Assembly (NCBI RefSeq): GCF_002575655.3
Contig: NC_053040.3
Coordinates: 360,838,267 to 360,902,266, forward strand
Source of the DNA: Aegilops tauschii subsp. strangulata
Lineage: Eukaryota > Streptophyta > Magnoliopsida > Poales > Poaceae
Direction: 5' to 3'
Length of the DNA: 64,000 nucleotides
A model generated the notes under the pieces. The model was not told the DNA's origin and searched no databases. It worked only from the letters and a program-made list of their open reading frames with translations. Of this stretch, positions 10,939 to 23,624 are shown one piece after another. Positions within the stretch are counted from its first letter, which is position 1. Each line of letters begins with the position of its first letter. Position numbers and translations under genes: made by a program.

Positions 10939-12955
10939 AAGAAAAAGGGTTTCCCCTGCTTTATATTATAAAGCAACGAACCAAGCATCCAACACAAAGT
11001 ATAAAGTACAATCAAGTCATAAAGTCACGTTGGGGCACAGCAGGACAAGCCCCAAACAAAGCTAAAAAACAGCTAATCCGGCTCAGGGGGTGGTGCGACG
11101 GTGGCGGTGGTGGAGCAAGAGCCGATGCCGAGGAGCGAAGACCCGCCATGATGTTGTCGATGATGTCTCGGTTGCATCGCTTGCTAAGCGGTCTCCATAG
11201 CTATAAGAAGCCACACATTTTATTGATTGCATCAGTCACACGACACGAAATCACGAGTTCGATGACAAGTTTATTGCGGGTACACCAGAGGGTCCATGCC
11301 AGGGCACCCACAGCCACCCAAGTGGGGGCGTGACTAGCGCCGGGGAGTCTAAGGACCTCCCCAAACAAGTCTGGGAGGTTGTCGTGGCACCAATTGCCAC
11401 CAACCACCTCCTGGAAGCAGCTCCAGAGGAACTGCGCTGCAGGGCACCGGAAGAAGATGTGGTTGCAGTCTTCCGGTACCAAACAAATGGGACAGAGTCC
11501 ATCCCCAGGGCCATTACGTTTTCGGACCTCTGTTCCCGATGGGAGGCGGCCTCGAACCCATTGCCAGAGAAAAATGCGGATTTTCAAGGGGAGTTTAATC
11601 TCCCAAAGCACCGATAGTTCTACCGGGCCAGGAGTGGGAACAATCGCCTGGTATAGGGATCTAGAATCTACCACTTGGCTCGAGATGCCAAGACAGCGAG
11701 TCGGGCTCAAGGGAGGGGGACTAGAGAGCAATACACTCGAGCAATTCCTCCCATTGCTCGAGCTCCACCGCCCCGAAGGTACAGCGGAAGGCAATAGCGC
11801 CTAAGTCAGCTAAGGCCACAGCGACCGAGAGCTGTGGGCGAACACAGATCAAGAATAACACGTAGAAGCGTTACGCAAAGGGTCGGTTCCCAGCCCATCT
11901 GTCCAGCCAGAATAGCGTGTCGGCATCGGAGCCCACTTTAATGGAGGTCCCAATGCGCAAGACTGGCATCAGACGGATCACCGATTGCCAGAATTGGGAC
12001 CCTCCAGATCTAGGAGCGAAGGCCAGCGGTTGCCCGCGAAGGTACTTCGCGCGGATAATCTCAAGCCATAGGCCACCCTCATCGGTCTGAATCCGCCAAA
12101 GCCATTTGGAGAGGAGGGCAATATTCATCCGCTTGGAAGAGATGACTCCAAGACCTCCTTGGTCCTTAGGCTTACAGATCTCAGACCATTTCACTATGTG
12201 GTACTTCTGTTTACTGTTCTCTCCAGCCCAGAAGAATCTGGAAAGAAGTTTGGTGACCTCATGATGAAGGGATTCATGTAGACTATAGAATCCCATGATG
12301 TACATCAGTAGGCTAATCAGGGAGGAGTTCATCAGAATCACTCTAGCGGCTTTGGAAAGCCATCTCCCTTGCCAAGGCTCCATCCTAGGTTGGAGCTTGG
12401 CGACTATTGGACGGAAGTCCTTCTCCAGAAGGCGCGTGTCACTAAGTGGCATGCCAAGGTAAGTAGTTGGGAAGGACCCCAAGCGGCAATTCAAGCGATT
12501 GGCGATTCGCTGAGCTTCCGTCTGAGAATATCCAAGGACCATCACCTCACTTTTGGCGAAGTTAATCGTGAGGCCCGACATCTCCTAAAATAAGAGTAGG
12601 AGGAACTTGATGTTCTGAATGTCCTCGTCTGATCCTTCCACCATCATGATGGTGTCATCTGCATATTGGAGGTGGGTCAGACCTCCATTGGCCACAAGAT
12701 GGGGGCAAATCCCCCTAATGTGGCCGACGCGTTTTGCCAAATCTAGGATCGACACTAGGGCGTTGACCACAAGGTTGAAAAGAAATGGGGAAATCGGGTC
12801 TCCTTGCCGTACCCCTTGGCCAGTCATGAAGTAGGGCCCGATCTCCCCATTTATATTGACAGCTGTCCGACCACTCGTCACTAACTGCATCACCCGGGCA
12901 ACCCAGTGGGAATCGAATCCGAGCTTGAGCAACACCTCCCGAAGGAAGGACCAGT
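10939..12955 (-). pseudogene. LINE 3' half: reverse transcriptase palm, thumb and zf-RVT
   Basis: From 12955 downward it reads RGQGDPISPFLFNLV-type palm sequence and the catalytic QYADDT motif (about 12655-12670). Next is the conserved LNCRLGSFPTTYLGMPLSD block, then GGLGVISSKRMNIALLSKWLWR. A C-terminal zf-RVT domain follows, with CPICLVPEDCNHIFFRCPAA (about 11460-11400). The frame is broken by a TAG at 12585-12587 and by changes of frame near 11870 and 11800. The last 260 bases before 10939 look like the 3' untranslated end. Confidence 0.85.
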
Positions 12956-15900
12956 TGTCACGACCCCGATTCTAAGTCACACCGATCTAGCATGTAACAC
13001 CTCATATCACTTTGCGGCCTCACGCACGGTATTCCCACGGGTGTCGCCTTACCTGGCCTGGGACCGTTTGCGCCTTTTGGCTCACGTATATGATAGTGTC
13101 GCTAGCATCCATATGACAGAGAACCCGGACCGATATGACTAGTCGTGAACCCAAAGTGGCACTAACTTACGGGGACAGGCATACATGAAACAACATCGAG
13201 CATGTTGGTCAGCAGCGTGTGAATCCGGGCTGTAGCAACTGGGCTAACAGGACTCCGAGAACCCGGGCTGTAGCAGGCTAGCACGACTCCGGATGTCACC
13301 GCGTGACATTTCCCCGAAGGGACAGACACAGGAACGAAGTGTATCACATGCCGGCCAGTCTAGGTGTTCCGGAGCAGTAGTGCTGGGCTAGCAGGACTCC
13401 GGTAAACCGGGCTGTAGCGGACTACCAAGGCTCAGTGGAAGCACCGGACTACATTTCCCCATACGAGAGGCTACCAAGGATAAACAACTAGATTGTCGGA
13501 TCCCACACATACCAAGCATTTCAATCATACACACAATATGCTCAATATGTGCAAATACAACATGGCATCACAACAAGACTCTACGACTCAGAGTATTTAT
13601 TCATTAGGCTCCGAGGAGCCAAGTATTACAAACATGGGTCTCATGACCCAACATACAGAGCATACAAGCAACAAGCACATGCGGAAGCTTAACTTGTCTG
13701 AGTACAGACAACTACAAATGAAGAAGGCTGAGAAGCCTGACTATCTACAAGACCCTCCCAAGGGTACAAGATCGTAGCTGAGGTAACAAGCTAAACGTCG
13801 AAGTCCACGCGGAACTACTAGCGAGACTAAAGTCTCTCTCCAAAACATAAAATAAGCAAACGTGAGTACAAATGTACCCAGCAAGACTTACATCAGAACT
13901 ATCTACATATGCATCGGTATCAACAAAGGGGTGGTGGAGTTTAACTGCAGCAAGCCAGCTTTCACTCGGTGGCTATCCTGAACTACGACTGCAAGTAACT
14001 CTTTTGAGGTGGCGCACACGAGTCCACATATTCACCATACCAATACACCACTATGGATCCGCTCCCGTCTCCCTACGAGAACGCCATCCATAGCACTCAC
14101 GCTTATCTTGCGCATTTTGGAGTATCCACTGTCACTTGTCTATGAACTGTACAGGCAACCCAGAAGTCCTTTTCCGCGGACACGGCTATTCGAATAGATG
14201 ATGTTAACCCTGCAGGGGTGTACTTCTTCACACACGCACTCGCCACTTACCACCATGTACACGTCGTGTATCTTGGCAACCTTCAAGCGGAAGCCTGGCG
14301 AGGGAGTCGGCCACGACCTGACTAACCACACAAGTCTCTCGTCCAGGTTTATCGCCTATTCGGGTTCCATCCGCAAGGAGATCCGGCCGGGGTATCGTTC
14401 ACGGCCCCAAACGTTGTGTATAGGGTTCCAAGCCCACCAAATGGGTGACGCTTGGCATACCCGGCCACGGTGCCTAGTCTGTCCCAAGCCCACCTGTACC
14501 GGGTGCCACTTGGTAGACTACTAACACTACCTACAAACACCAGAAACTAGTTGCAACTCCTGGACAGAGATCGAGTTGGTTAATAAGTCGAGAGGGGCCG
14601 AGTTACCGGAACCCAATGTGTGGTAGTAACTGTTCATGGATCACAAACACAGAACTCAGTTCCTGAGGACGGCTGTAATGAGACAACCCACCATGTACTC
14701 CTACATGGCCTCTCACCGCTACCTTTACCAAATCGTGTTCACACACTTAGCTCTCAACAGTAGGACATGTTCACCACATTCCAAATCATCCCCGATGAAT
14801 CAGACCTGACTCAACTCTAAGCAGTAGCAGGCATGACAAACAAGCATGAATGAGTAGGCACATTAGGGCTCAAACAACTCCTACTCATGCTAGTGGGTTT
14901 CATCTATTTACTGTGGCAATGACAGGTCATGCAGAGGAAAGGGGTTTAACTACCGCAGCATGTAACAGTTGAATCGCTGTTGTCCTAATGCAGTAAAAGA
15001 GAGCAGGAGCGAGAGAATGGGATTGTATCGGAATGAACAAGGGGGTTTTGCTAGCCTGGCACTTCTGAAGATAGTATAGCTCTTCATCGGTTTCATCGAA
15101 CTCATCGTCGGAACACGTCTATCGACAGGGAACAACACCGACAAAGGAACAGAAACAACATTCAATTCAATACAATGCATAAGCAAATGAATGATATGAC
15201 ATATTAAGGTACTGAATTGAGCTAATGCAATAGCAAGTCATTTTAATTGAAGTGGAATTCAAACTACGTCAAATTCCAACTCCAAACCTATTTTTCAAAT
15301 TACCCTAATCATGTTTTATCCTAAACAGTGGGGTTAACTTGCTCAAACATGCATGAACATGGCATAAACAGATTCTTTGGATTTTTCTGATAATTTTTCA
15401 TATATAACTTATTTCATTTGGAGTTACGGTTGATATTATATGATTTTTAGAAGTTTTGCACTTTTTTGGAATTTCCAATTTATTTAGAAATATGAGTATT
15501 CCAGCAAATCTGTTTATGACGTTAGCACTGCGTCAGGGTGACGTCAGCGGTCAACGGGGCCAGCCCAGGTCAAAACTGGCCAACGGGGCCCACTGGTCAG
15601 TCACACAAGTGCTAATCCCGCGTTGACTGACGCTTTGACTAGCTACGGGGCCCGCTAGCTGTCAGCGTCTATGGGTGGTCCAGGTGGCGGGGATTAGTGC
15701 TAATGAGCCCGCCACGTCGGTTGTCGCCGGAATTCAGCCGACGGCGACCAAAGCTACGGCGGGAGCTCGCCGGGGCTGCACTACAGGCGGCGGCAGGACT
15801 CGCGAAGGCCACCAGAAGGTAGCCCGCACACGGCCACATCTAGCTGAGCACTCGGAAGGCCGTGGGGTCGCCGGAGAAGACGACGGTGAGCACATCCGCG

Positions 15901-17087
15901 GTGGCCGGCGTTCGGGTGCGGACAGACTCGATTCTACGGTGCACTAGGGGAGTAGTCGGTGGGTTCTACAAGCTCCTGAGGGTTCACCGAACGTGATGAT
16001 TCGCTCGGGACTGAGCTGCGGTGGGCCTGGCCATGACAGTGAGGAACCACGGTGGAGGTGAGCTCCCGGGTCCGATGGGAACGACGACTACGCGGCGCAA
16101 TCGAGCAAGGGGAGAGAGGGGAACGAATGAGAAGCTCACGGCGAATCAGACGAGCGGCTCAGTGGCTCGGGGGAGGTTTGGAGGCGACGGGGCAACGATG
16201 GCGATCTCCGGCGGCTGTGCAGAGGAGATGAGCTCGATAACGAGGCTTCAGGGCGTCCGGGGTCCTGTGGTTCAGCGTAGAGGTGCGCGGCAGCGAGGTG
16301 GAGCTCGTGGTCGGGATGGATAAGCGTGGGGAGGTCGGTGGCCACGACGAACGGCGATGGTGGCGACGGCTCCGTTCGGTGGTGAGAGGAGCGGGACAGA
16401 GGAGGGGACGAGGCCGGGGGAGAGTGAGAGGGGGTCCAGAGGGCTGCGTGGCATCGCGGGAGGCGTCCAGGGCGATGATGGGGCAGCCAGGCAGGGTGCT
16501 GCGTGCCGCGCCGAACGCGCGCGCGCGCCGGGCATGCGCCCCGTCCGACTGGCGGGAGGAGGGGGACGACTGGCACTGGGCCAGTCGGCTGGGCCGGCAA
16601 AGTGCCAGGCCAGTAAGTGTCCCAAGTAAGGATTTTTTCCCTTTTCTCTATTTGTTTCTGTTTTCCATTTCTGACATTTGTTTTAATTTGGTTTTTGAAC
16701 CAAACTAATTTTGTTGCTTCTGATAAGTTTTGTAGGGACTAAAAGGATTATTCCAAAGCCCCTCAACAAAAATCAGAATTATTGGAGCAATAAAGTATTT
16801 ATAGTATTTATTTACTCCAATTCAAAATACAATATGTGTTAATTCAACAATCCAAAATGTCATGCAAAAATGTGCATCACCTCTGGTTGCTGTTTCCAGC
16901 ATTTTCCAAAAATGATGAACATTTTTGAAGGCCATTTGGGTTCACTGAAAAATATTTTAGTTGAACCTGGTGGATTCCTTTTTATGCTAGGGTTTGAACA
17001 TCCCCCATTTCAAGTTCATTTGAAAATTTAAACATGATGCACACATGAAGGGCTAGCCTAGTGCATACCAGGACTAGGGATGTGACA
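12956..17087 (-). repeat. 3' LTR of the nested Gypsy element (4,132 bp)
   Basis: Starts TGTCACGACCCCGATTC and ends ACTAGGGATGTGACA. A GC-rich domain at about 15530-16620 contains many chance open frames, and a TGACGTCA palindrome lies at 15539-15546. The rest is of ordinary composition. It pairs with 23625-27751 at about 98% identity in the part compared by eye. Confidence 0.95.
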
Positions 17088-17104
17088 ACTCGCCCCCACT
17101 AAAC
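17088..17104 (-). other. Polypurine tract of the nested Gypsy element
   Basis: Plus-strand ACTCGCCCCCACTAAAC reads GTTTAGTGGGGGCGAGT on the minus strand, directly before the minus-strand start of the 3' LTR (TGTCACATCCC). This is where second-strand synthesis would start. Confidence 0.75.
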
Positions 17105-20100
17105 AAGAATCTCGTCCCGAGATTCAAGACGTGAGGTAAGAGGAAAGGGGGTCACAAAACTATCACGATCTTCAGGATCCAACTTCCCTTCTCGAAGATG
17201 TTGATTCATTCCATCATCTTGGTTTTGACATCTTTGCCTTCGAGATCTTCACTCGACACGACAACGAAAAGAGAGGGAAACTCTACAGGATTCGATCTTC
17301 ACGAAGATCAAGCAAACCATGACCAACTCACGGAATGAGACGTTGAATCACCTCTTGAGCTGAGACACAACACACTTCAAGAGGGATGGAAACAAACAGA
17401 TGATGAATTTTCAAATTGGTAGGAAACGATTCCATGCTTAAATAAAAGGGTACATGGTTTCAAAGTAGCGAGGAAATAATTGCCATGATTCCATAACGGG
17501 GCACCTTAGGGAGGTGGCTCGTAAAGTTATTCCCTTAGGTGGCAAAAAGAATTACTTTTGATACATAGATCATTGAAACTCTTCATACCAGCCTGAGGCA
17601 ATTCACAATTGATTGTTTGAAAGAATTCAAAAGAATGGCATACTCAGTTTGGAAAGGAAACTGCGGTTATAGGGCAATTCGGCAAATGGAAGGCACATTC
17701 CAATTAATACCGAGGATGTAACCTGGTGCCTGAGCGTGCTCTCAAGAACTTGGACATTTCCATACTCATCAAGGTCTTACCAACATCCGTGCCGAGGATC
17801 CTGGCAACACACCTTACTACCATGATGAATAGTGATGGACAATGTAGATGCAAAGGAAGACAACGCTTTCTCAGATTTCACCCTAGCGAGGCCAAGGAAA
17901 CGAGATCTGGATGATCGACCGAGAGACATTTAGCACTCCGCTTCTAATGTTCTCCTTGATGTGCTAGCGTAACCCATTTATAGATATGGTTTGGTATCTA
18001 GAACATCAAGTAAAAGGTCAGACTTCGTGAGCACAAGAATCCATAAGGAATAACTTCTAGAACAAGTCATATGGAATCCTCACGGGGAAGCGGCCAACTT
18101 TTCAATTCAAGATATTACAATAATAGGTCTTTCGGCTAGGTGTGTTGGCCACAACTCCCACTTAACCGGGTTATAGAGAGACCAATATTACAATTCCTGG
18201 AAAACGTTCCAACCATCATATCTGCCTGAGATTCAGATCTGGTAGGCAATAGGATATTTCAGACAGCATATCTGGAAAAGAAAGCTTGCAACACAAACCG
18301 ACGAGATGATGTTGCGAGATTCTCGGGAAATGAACTACGATAGCAAGCTCCAAAACATGAGCTAGTTCTGCTACACACATGTGAACACGCGGTCCCAGAC
18401 AAGCATGACCACGTAGTAGTCTCATAATAACACTACCGAGTTCAGGTGGGGAACCATCACAAAGTCCTTGATTAAGCTCGGGTTAGCTCTTAAAAAGGAA
18501 CTTCTTATCCTTGAACAAATCAATCAGTGGCTTGGTGTGCTAGGGACACATATAGAATGAAGGCTGCAAGTCTCCAAACCACAGAATACTTCGCACGTAT
18601 GCATGACTGATTTGGGATGATTCCAGAGGAGGCAAAACAAACTTTCTCGAATTCACGGCGGCAACTTGCATCAGATGCACATGAATTAGAGGAAGTCACT
18701 TCTTACACCAAACATATACTTCATGAACGGGGCACGAAGAAAATGCTTACATAAGTTTCCAACACTAGCTTAATGTCCAACAAAGTCATGGAGAAGATAG
18801 GGATGTTGTCGATGGGTTCAACAACAATTCATCCAGGTTTCCATATAAATGGATTTCCACAATTATTTGAACAAGGTGATAGCATCGGTCAGACCAAAAT
18901 ATGTAATGGTGTATGCTCGAGGGATCAACCACGAGTAAGACAACATCACGAATATCGTTGGTTCTGTTTTGATTTGACGATAGCCCACACTCAAATCAAA
19001 GTTTTGACAAGATAATTGATCCAACAACTGATCACGAGGATCAATCAATGAGGATAACATCTTTCTTCAACACACACACACCTAAGGATATCCCTTTGGA
19101 GTGAACTAAGCCGGACAAAGCTTTTATCTTCCAACTCTCCAAGTTGTTGTTTAGCTCAACCAACTAGCTCAGGGGTATCCAACACAGATTCTTGGAGAAG
19201 GGGTGGTTTATAGGAAACCAACTTGATCACAAACTCAACATAGCAGTCATGTAAAAACCTGGTAATACTTCCGAGAAGATATTCGGAACATCACGAACCA
19301 CCGATATGTTACTAAGCTTGGGAACAATCTTGCTTTTCAGAGCATGACGATATGATCAAATAAGCAAGGGATTGAATAATCCTAACTCATTGATCGAAGA
19401 GTGCACCAGAATTAAGGACTAGGTAGCACAATCTATCTTAGAATGATGATTCAATAACCAACACGCTAAGAATGAAATTATTGGCCATTAACTACCAAGC
19501 AACGGAGTTGCTAGGAGTATTAATTTCACACATCACGATTCACTTGTCGGCATTCTGGTTACAATGACACGGGAACCGAGGAATGAACAATGATGGCAAG
19601 AAGTATTACTGCGTCAAGAATTCATAAGAGGTGGTGCAATTCTCATGACACTCTTGACATAAAGATGGTAAAACTCCAAGGTAGAGCAGAGCAAAAGCTG
19701 GATTGGCATTTTGATCCACGGAATACAATTGCTTTGACCCAATCCTAGATATGGATGAGGTTCTGGAGTTTGTTTCTCCTATTCATTCTGAAATAGAATG
19801 GCTTGACGGACCACAAGAATAGTACGCATCAAAGAACACGAATGCACGACATAAACTTGACTATCAACTGATAGACAAGGATCGGAATACAACTACAGAG
19901 GGACAACTCAAAGGAACATATGTCTTTCTGAGTTGTGGATGCATAGGTTAGTATGTCGAACAAGTTCAACATATTTCTTCCGGATAACCATGCTGAAAAG
20001 GAAGGACTGGCAGCTTCACAATATGAATGGAGTACTCCTCAAGAGCACCCTGGTTGTGATCTTTTGGTTCAAAAGAACTTCTGCCATGATGGTTCATGGT

Positions 20101-20425
20101 ATTGGAAGAATGAGATACCACGAACCTCGAGGACTATCACAAAGGTTACTAATATCCTAAAGGAACTAGCAAACACTACCAACATGAAGTAAGTAGGGTG
20201 AATTTTGGGCTCAAAAACCCAGGAGTAGAATACCTACTACTAAATGGCATCACGGGATGCTTTCGAGAATGACGGCCAGAATCATCACACTGGACACAAA
20301 ACATGGCTAGGGTACTAGATGATCCCCTAAGGCACCTAGGGTCATAATAATAACTCCAACATATATGTCGAGGCAATAGAGTACCTCAACTCAGCAATTA
20401 GTGTGATTAACCTGGTCTAAAGGAA
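17105..20425 (-). mobile_element. Decayed internal region of the Gypsy element, 3' part
   Basis: About 3.3 kb between the polypurine tract and the nested solo LTR. It opens with the inverted-repeat motif GAATCTCGTCCCGAGATTC. One reverse-transcriptase scrap is recognisable at 18863-19060. Elsewhere only short frames remain, broken by stops and shifts. Confidence 0.75.
18863..19060 (-). pseudogene. Gypsy reverse transcriptase remnant
   Basis: This short minus-strand frame reads LLDQLSCQNFDLSVGYRQIK and later TYFGLTDAITLFK. It aligns with the Gypsy reverse transcriptase stretch with the D-L-x-S-G-Y-x-Q-I motif and the F-G-L-(T/K)-N-A-P-A-T-F motif. Spacing is right, but many conserved residues are replaced and the YxDD motif is not nearby. 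It fixes the strand and class of the host element. Confidence 0.7.
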
Positions 20426-20430
20426 CATCG

Positions 20431-23170
20431 TGTAGCGACCAGACCTCAAATGGTCTGTGCTGCTGTGCACCAGTGTCATCCCTGGATCAGTAATGCTGAC
20501 ACGCACAGTACAAATGGAGGATTTATAACAGAGTAGAAATCACACACTTATTACATCGAATATCTCCAAAGAGAAAAAGTATGATAAATATGGCTTAAGG
20601 CCATCTAAAAACGATAACAGCGGAAGACTTGGAAGATAAGTGAGTCCATCAACTCCAGCGGCATCACTGAGTATAAGACCACGACCTAAGGCACCTTACT
20701 CGTCGTCTGAAAAGTCTGCAACATGAAACGTTGCAGCCCGAAAACAGGTCAGCACATAGAATATGCTGGCAAAGTAGCACATAGAGAATAATGAACAATA
20801 ATAATGCTATACTACATGCATATATGGCTGGTGGAGAGCTCTATGGTTACAGTTTTGCGAAAAGCCAATTTTTCCCTACTTCAAAGGAATAAATTTTATT
20901 TAACTATCATGGTGGTTGTGAAACATTGAGATGGTTGACAGCATCTCAATCCCAATTAAGTGTCATCAATAACCCAACAAAATTAATTAGAAGTAACATG
21001 GTGATGAGATTCAAATGATAATCCAGGTACTAGATACTCAAGTTGTCCATAACCGGGGACACGGCTAACCATGATTAGTTTGTACACTCTGCAGAGGTTT
21101 GCGCACTTTTCCCCACAAGACTCGATCGCTTCCGCTTGATTTCTCGCACTACATGATGTTTGAGAAACGGATGACCGAGACACAGTCTTTCCGAAGAGGT
21201 CCCCTTAACCGATAGATAGGCCGGTACACCTACAATCCCCTACATCTGCTAGCCCATCATGGAAAGGTTTCCCACAACTTACTCAACTATGCTAGAGCCC
21301 ATAATAGCTTGTGGCTACACACGGAAGTTTCTAGCATGAATAATCTTATGATCCCTTTGAGCCTGGGTGGCGGTCCTTATACAAACAGACAACACTGGAT
21401 TCTCCAGGTGCCTCAATCCACCCAGATGTGAGTTTTAGTTGCCACCTTAAGTAAACCATTAAATTAACAATCTCACATCTATCATGGAAAATTCACTCAA
21501 ACCCAATCCACGTCTACGAGCATAGCATACCAGTATAAGCAAACGTAGAAGTAACTCCCAAGGGTTTGATAAGAAAACAGGTAATAGGTACTACCTCAAC
21601 TACTTCCCAATTCCCACAGTTTAATTTGATCCTAACCATGCAAGTGTTTGAGGAATAGATCTAATGCAATAAAACTGGGTATGGAAAATATGATCAAAGT
21701 GTTACTTGCCTTGCTGATGATCCGTAAAACCTAGCGATTCGAAGTAACAAGCGGCACACTCCGGGTACTATATCGCAAACAAACAAGCAGACAATCAGTA
21801 CTCATCTAATGCATGGGTAAAACTCGAATGAAAGATCCAACCAGAAAGTTCAACTTAAGAACTCCGGTTTGCAAAAAGAATCAACTCAAAAGAAGCAACG
21901 AAAGTCAAACTGCGAAAGAAAGAAGCTTCGTTTACTAATCTGGATCTAGGTCAAATTTTAAAGTAGCAAAAACTTGTTTGAGTAGGTTAAACGGAAAGAG
22001 AATTTCGAGACGAAACTCTAGGCGCTTGAATCGCCTGATTCTGATAAACGAGCGAGAAGTTAAACAGAAACAAAGATTCGATCAGAAATCGAATCTGAGA
22101 TAATCGCAGAAAAATCCGACGAAAAAGAAAAACGGACGAACGGTTAAAGAACGGACGTTCGTTAACAGAGAAAATCCGACGAACGCGTTCGTTAAAACGA
22201 ACGAGTCGGTGAACGCTCACAAAATAACAAAACCGAAAAAAAAACCGATCTAGGGTTTTTTTTTAAACGAACGGTTTTTTTTAACAAAAACCGGCAACGA
22301 GGCGAGGTGCGGCTACCTCGGGGACGGGCTCCGGCGGGGCTCCGGCGACTCCGGCAAAGGGCGGCGGGTGCAGCGGGCGGCTCGGGGGCGAGGGGCGGCG
22401 AGCGGCGACGGCGAGTGCGAGGCGGCGGCGGCGCGGGCTCGAGCTCCGGCTCCGGCGGCGGCGAGTGCGGGTGCGGCTCGGCGGGGTGAGAGGAGGAGAA
22501 GGGGGGTATATATATAGACGGGGGGTCCGGCGGCTTGGGGAGGGGGCAAGCCGAGCGGGGCGGCTCCCGTGTCCGCCATGGACACGGCGCGGCGGCGGGG
22601 CGTGCTGGGGAAGGAGATCCCGCGGGCGGGCCGGCCTGGCTTCGGCTGGGCCTCGGCCCAGCCGGGCGCTGCGCATTTTTTTTTAAATACGTTCCGCGGA
22701 AAAATACTCATAGAAAAATAAATAAGAATCCAAAAAAGATAAAATAAATTTTCCCCGTCTAGTTAGAAAATCTAGAATAGGGTGAACATTGTTTTAACAC
22801 AAAATAAATTTTTGAAAATATGCAATATTTTTAATGCAATTAAAATTGCAAATAAAATCCGAATAAATTCCAATAAATGATTTTAACATTTTTCCTCCAG
22901 TATTTCAATTGTTTTGGAGAAGTCATATTTTCTCCTCTCATTTATTTTGTTTAATGAAATATTTTTCCGGAGAGAAAATAATTAAAACCAAAATCCTCGT
23001 CTTATTATTTGATGAAAAATCAAATATGAAAATTTGAGAAAATCCCCAACTCTCTCCGAGGGTCCTTGAGTTGCTTAGGATTTATCGAGGATTTGTCAAA
23101 ATGCAATAAAATATGATATGCAATGATGATCTATGTATAACATACCAAATTGAAAATTTGGGATGTTACA
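20431..23170 (-). mobile_element. Solo LTR of a Gypsy element, 2,740 bp
   Basis: The block begins TGTAGCGACCAGACC and ends AATTTGGGATGTTACA, with CATCG directly before (20426-20430) and after (23171-23175). No second LTR or internal region lies between the borders, so this is a solo LTR left by recombination. The minus orientation follows the TGTAACATCCC start shared with the family at 1-237. On the minus strand a TATA-like run (22507-22517) precedes a GC-rich leader region now read as 22280-22500. No coding capacity is believed in the GC-rich part. Confidence 0.9.
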
Positions 23171-23175
23171 CATCG

Positions 23176-23607
23176 AAACCAGAGGGAAAGGATTTTGCAA
23201 ATGCATCAGATTGTTTAGAAACCTGGGATGACTGGACAGCATAACGGCTGTAAATGCTCAAGAAGATTTGAGACATCCTGCAAAATGGTGGCATAACCAC
23301 TCAGAAGCACAATGTCAAGGTTCAGAGATCAACTATGAACACACAGAGGTAGAAGAAACTGAACTGAGACTCGAATCCATCATACTTATAAGTCTCTAGC
23401 ATAGAAACTCGTCATCCTGATAGATAGATGAGAAGGCCTAATTTCTTAACCCCGTAGAAATGATGAGGGTGACTCAGATCAGAAGGACATAAGGTAAAGG
23501 AGTAAAAAGAGCCTTACGTTCCCTTCCCCAATCAATTCCCTTATATAACTAAAGCATTTCTAGACTCAACTTTGACCAGTTTGGCTTGGTAATCCTACAG
23601 GCAGTCA
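23176..23607 (-). mobile_element. Decayed internal region of the Gypsy element, 5' part
   Basis: The remainder of the Gypsy interior between the solo LTR and the primer-binding site. No convincing reading frame. Most of gag and the 5' part of pol must be missing or unrecognisable, since only about 3.75 kb of original interior remains in total. Confidence 0.65.
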
Positions 23608-23620
23608 GGCTCTGATACCA
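23608..23620 (-). other. Primer-binding site, initiator tRNA-Met type
   Basis: Plus-strand GGCTCTGATACCA reads TGGTATCAGAGCC on the minus strand, complementary to the 3' end of plant initiator tRNA-Met. It lies four bases inside the right LTR, as expected for a minus-strand element. Confidence 0.9.
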
Positions 23621-23624
23621 AAGC

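Noticed and set aside
14198..14524. A 108-codon frame repeated at 24867-25193
   Set aside because: The two copies are the same place in the two LTRs; conservation reflects LTR identity, not selection. No family motif.
15675..16625. Several overlapping open frames on both strands of the GC-rich LTR domain (also 26293-27265)
   Set aside because: GC-rich sequence lacks stop codons by composition. Peptides are Arg/Pro/Gly-rich without motifs, and overlapping frames on both strands are equally open.
22281..22711. Ala/Pro/Arg-rich frames on both strands
   Set aside because: They lie in the GC-rich part of the solo LTR and look like compositional artefacts.
23608..23620. tRNA-like sequence
   Set aside because: Only the 3'-end complement of initiator tRNA-Met is present, as a primer-binding site. 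The same holds for the sites at 41974 and 63801; no cloverleaf gene was found.
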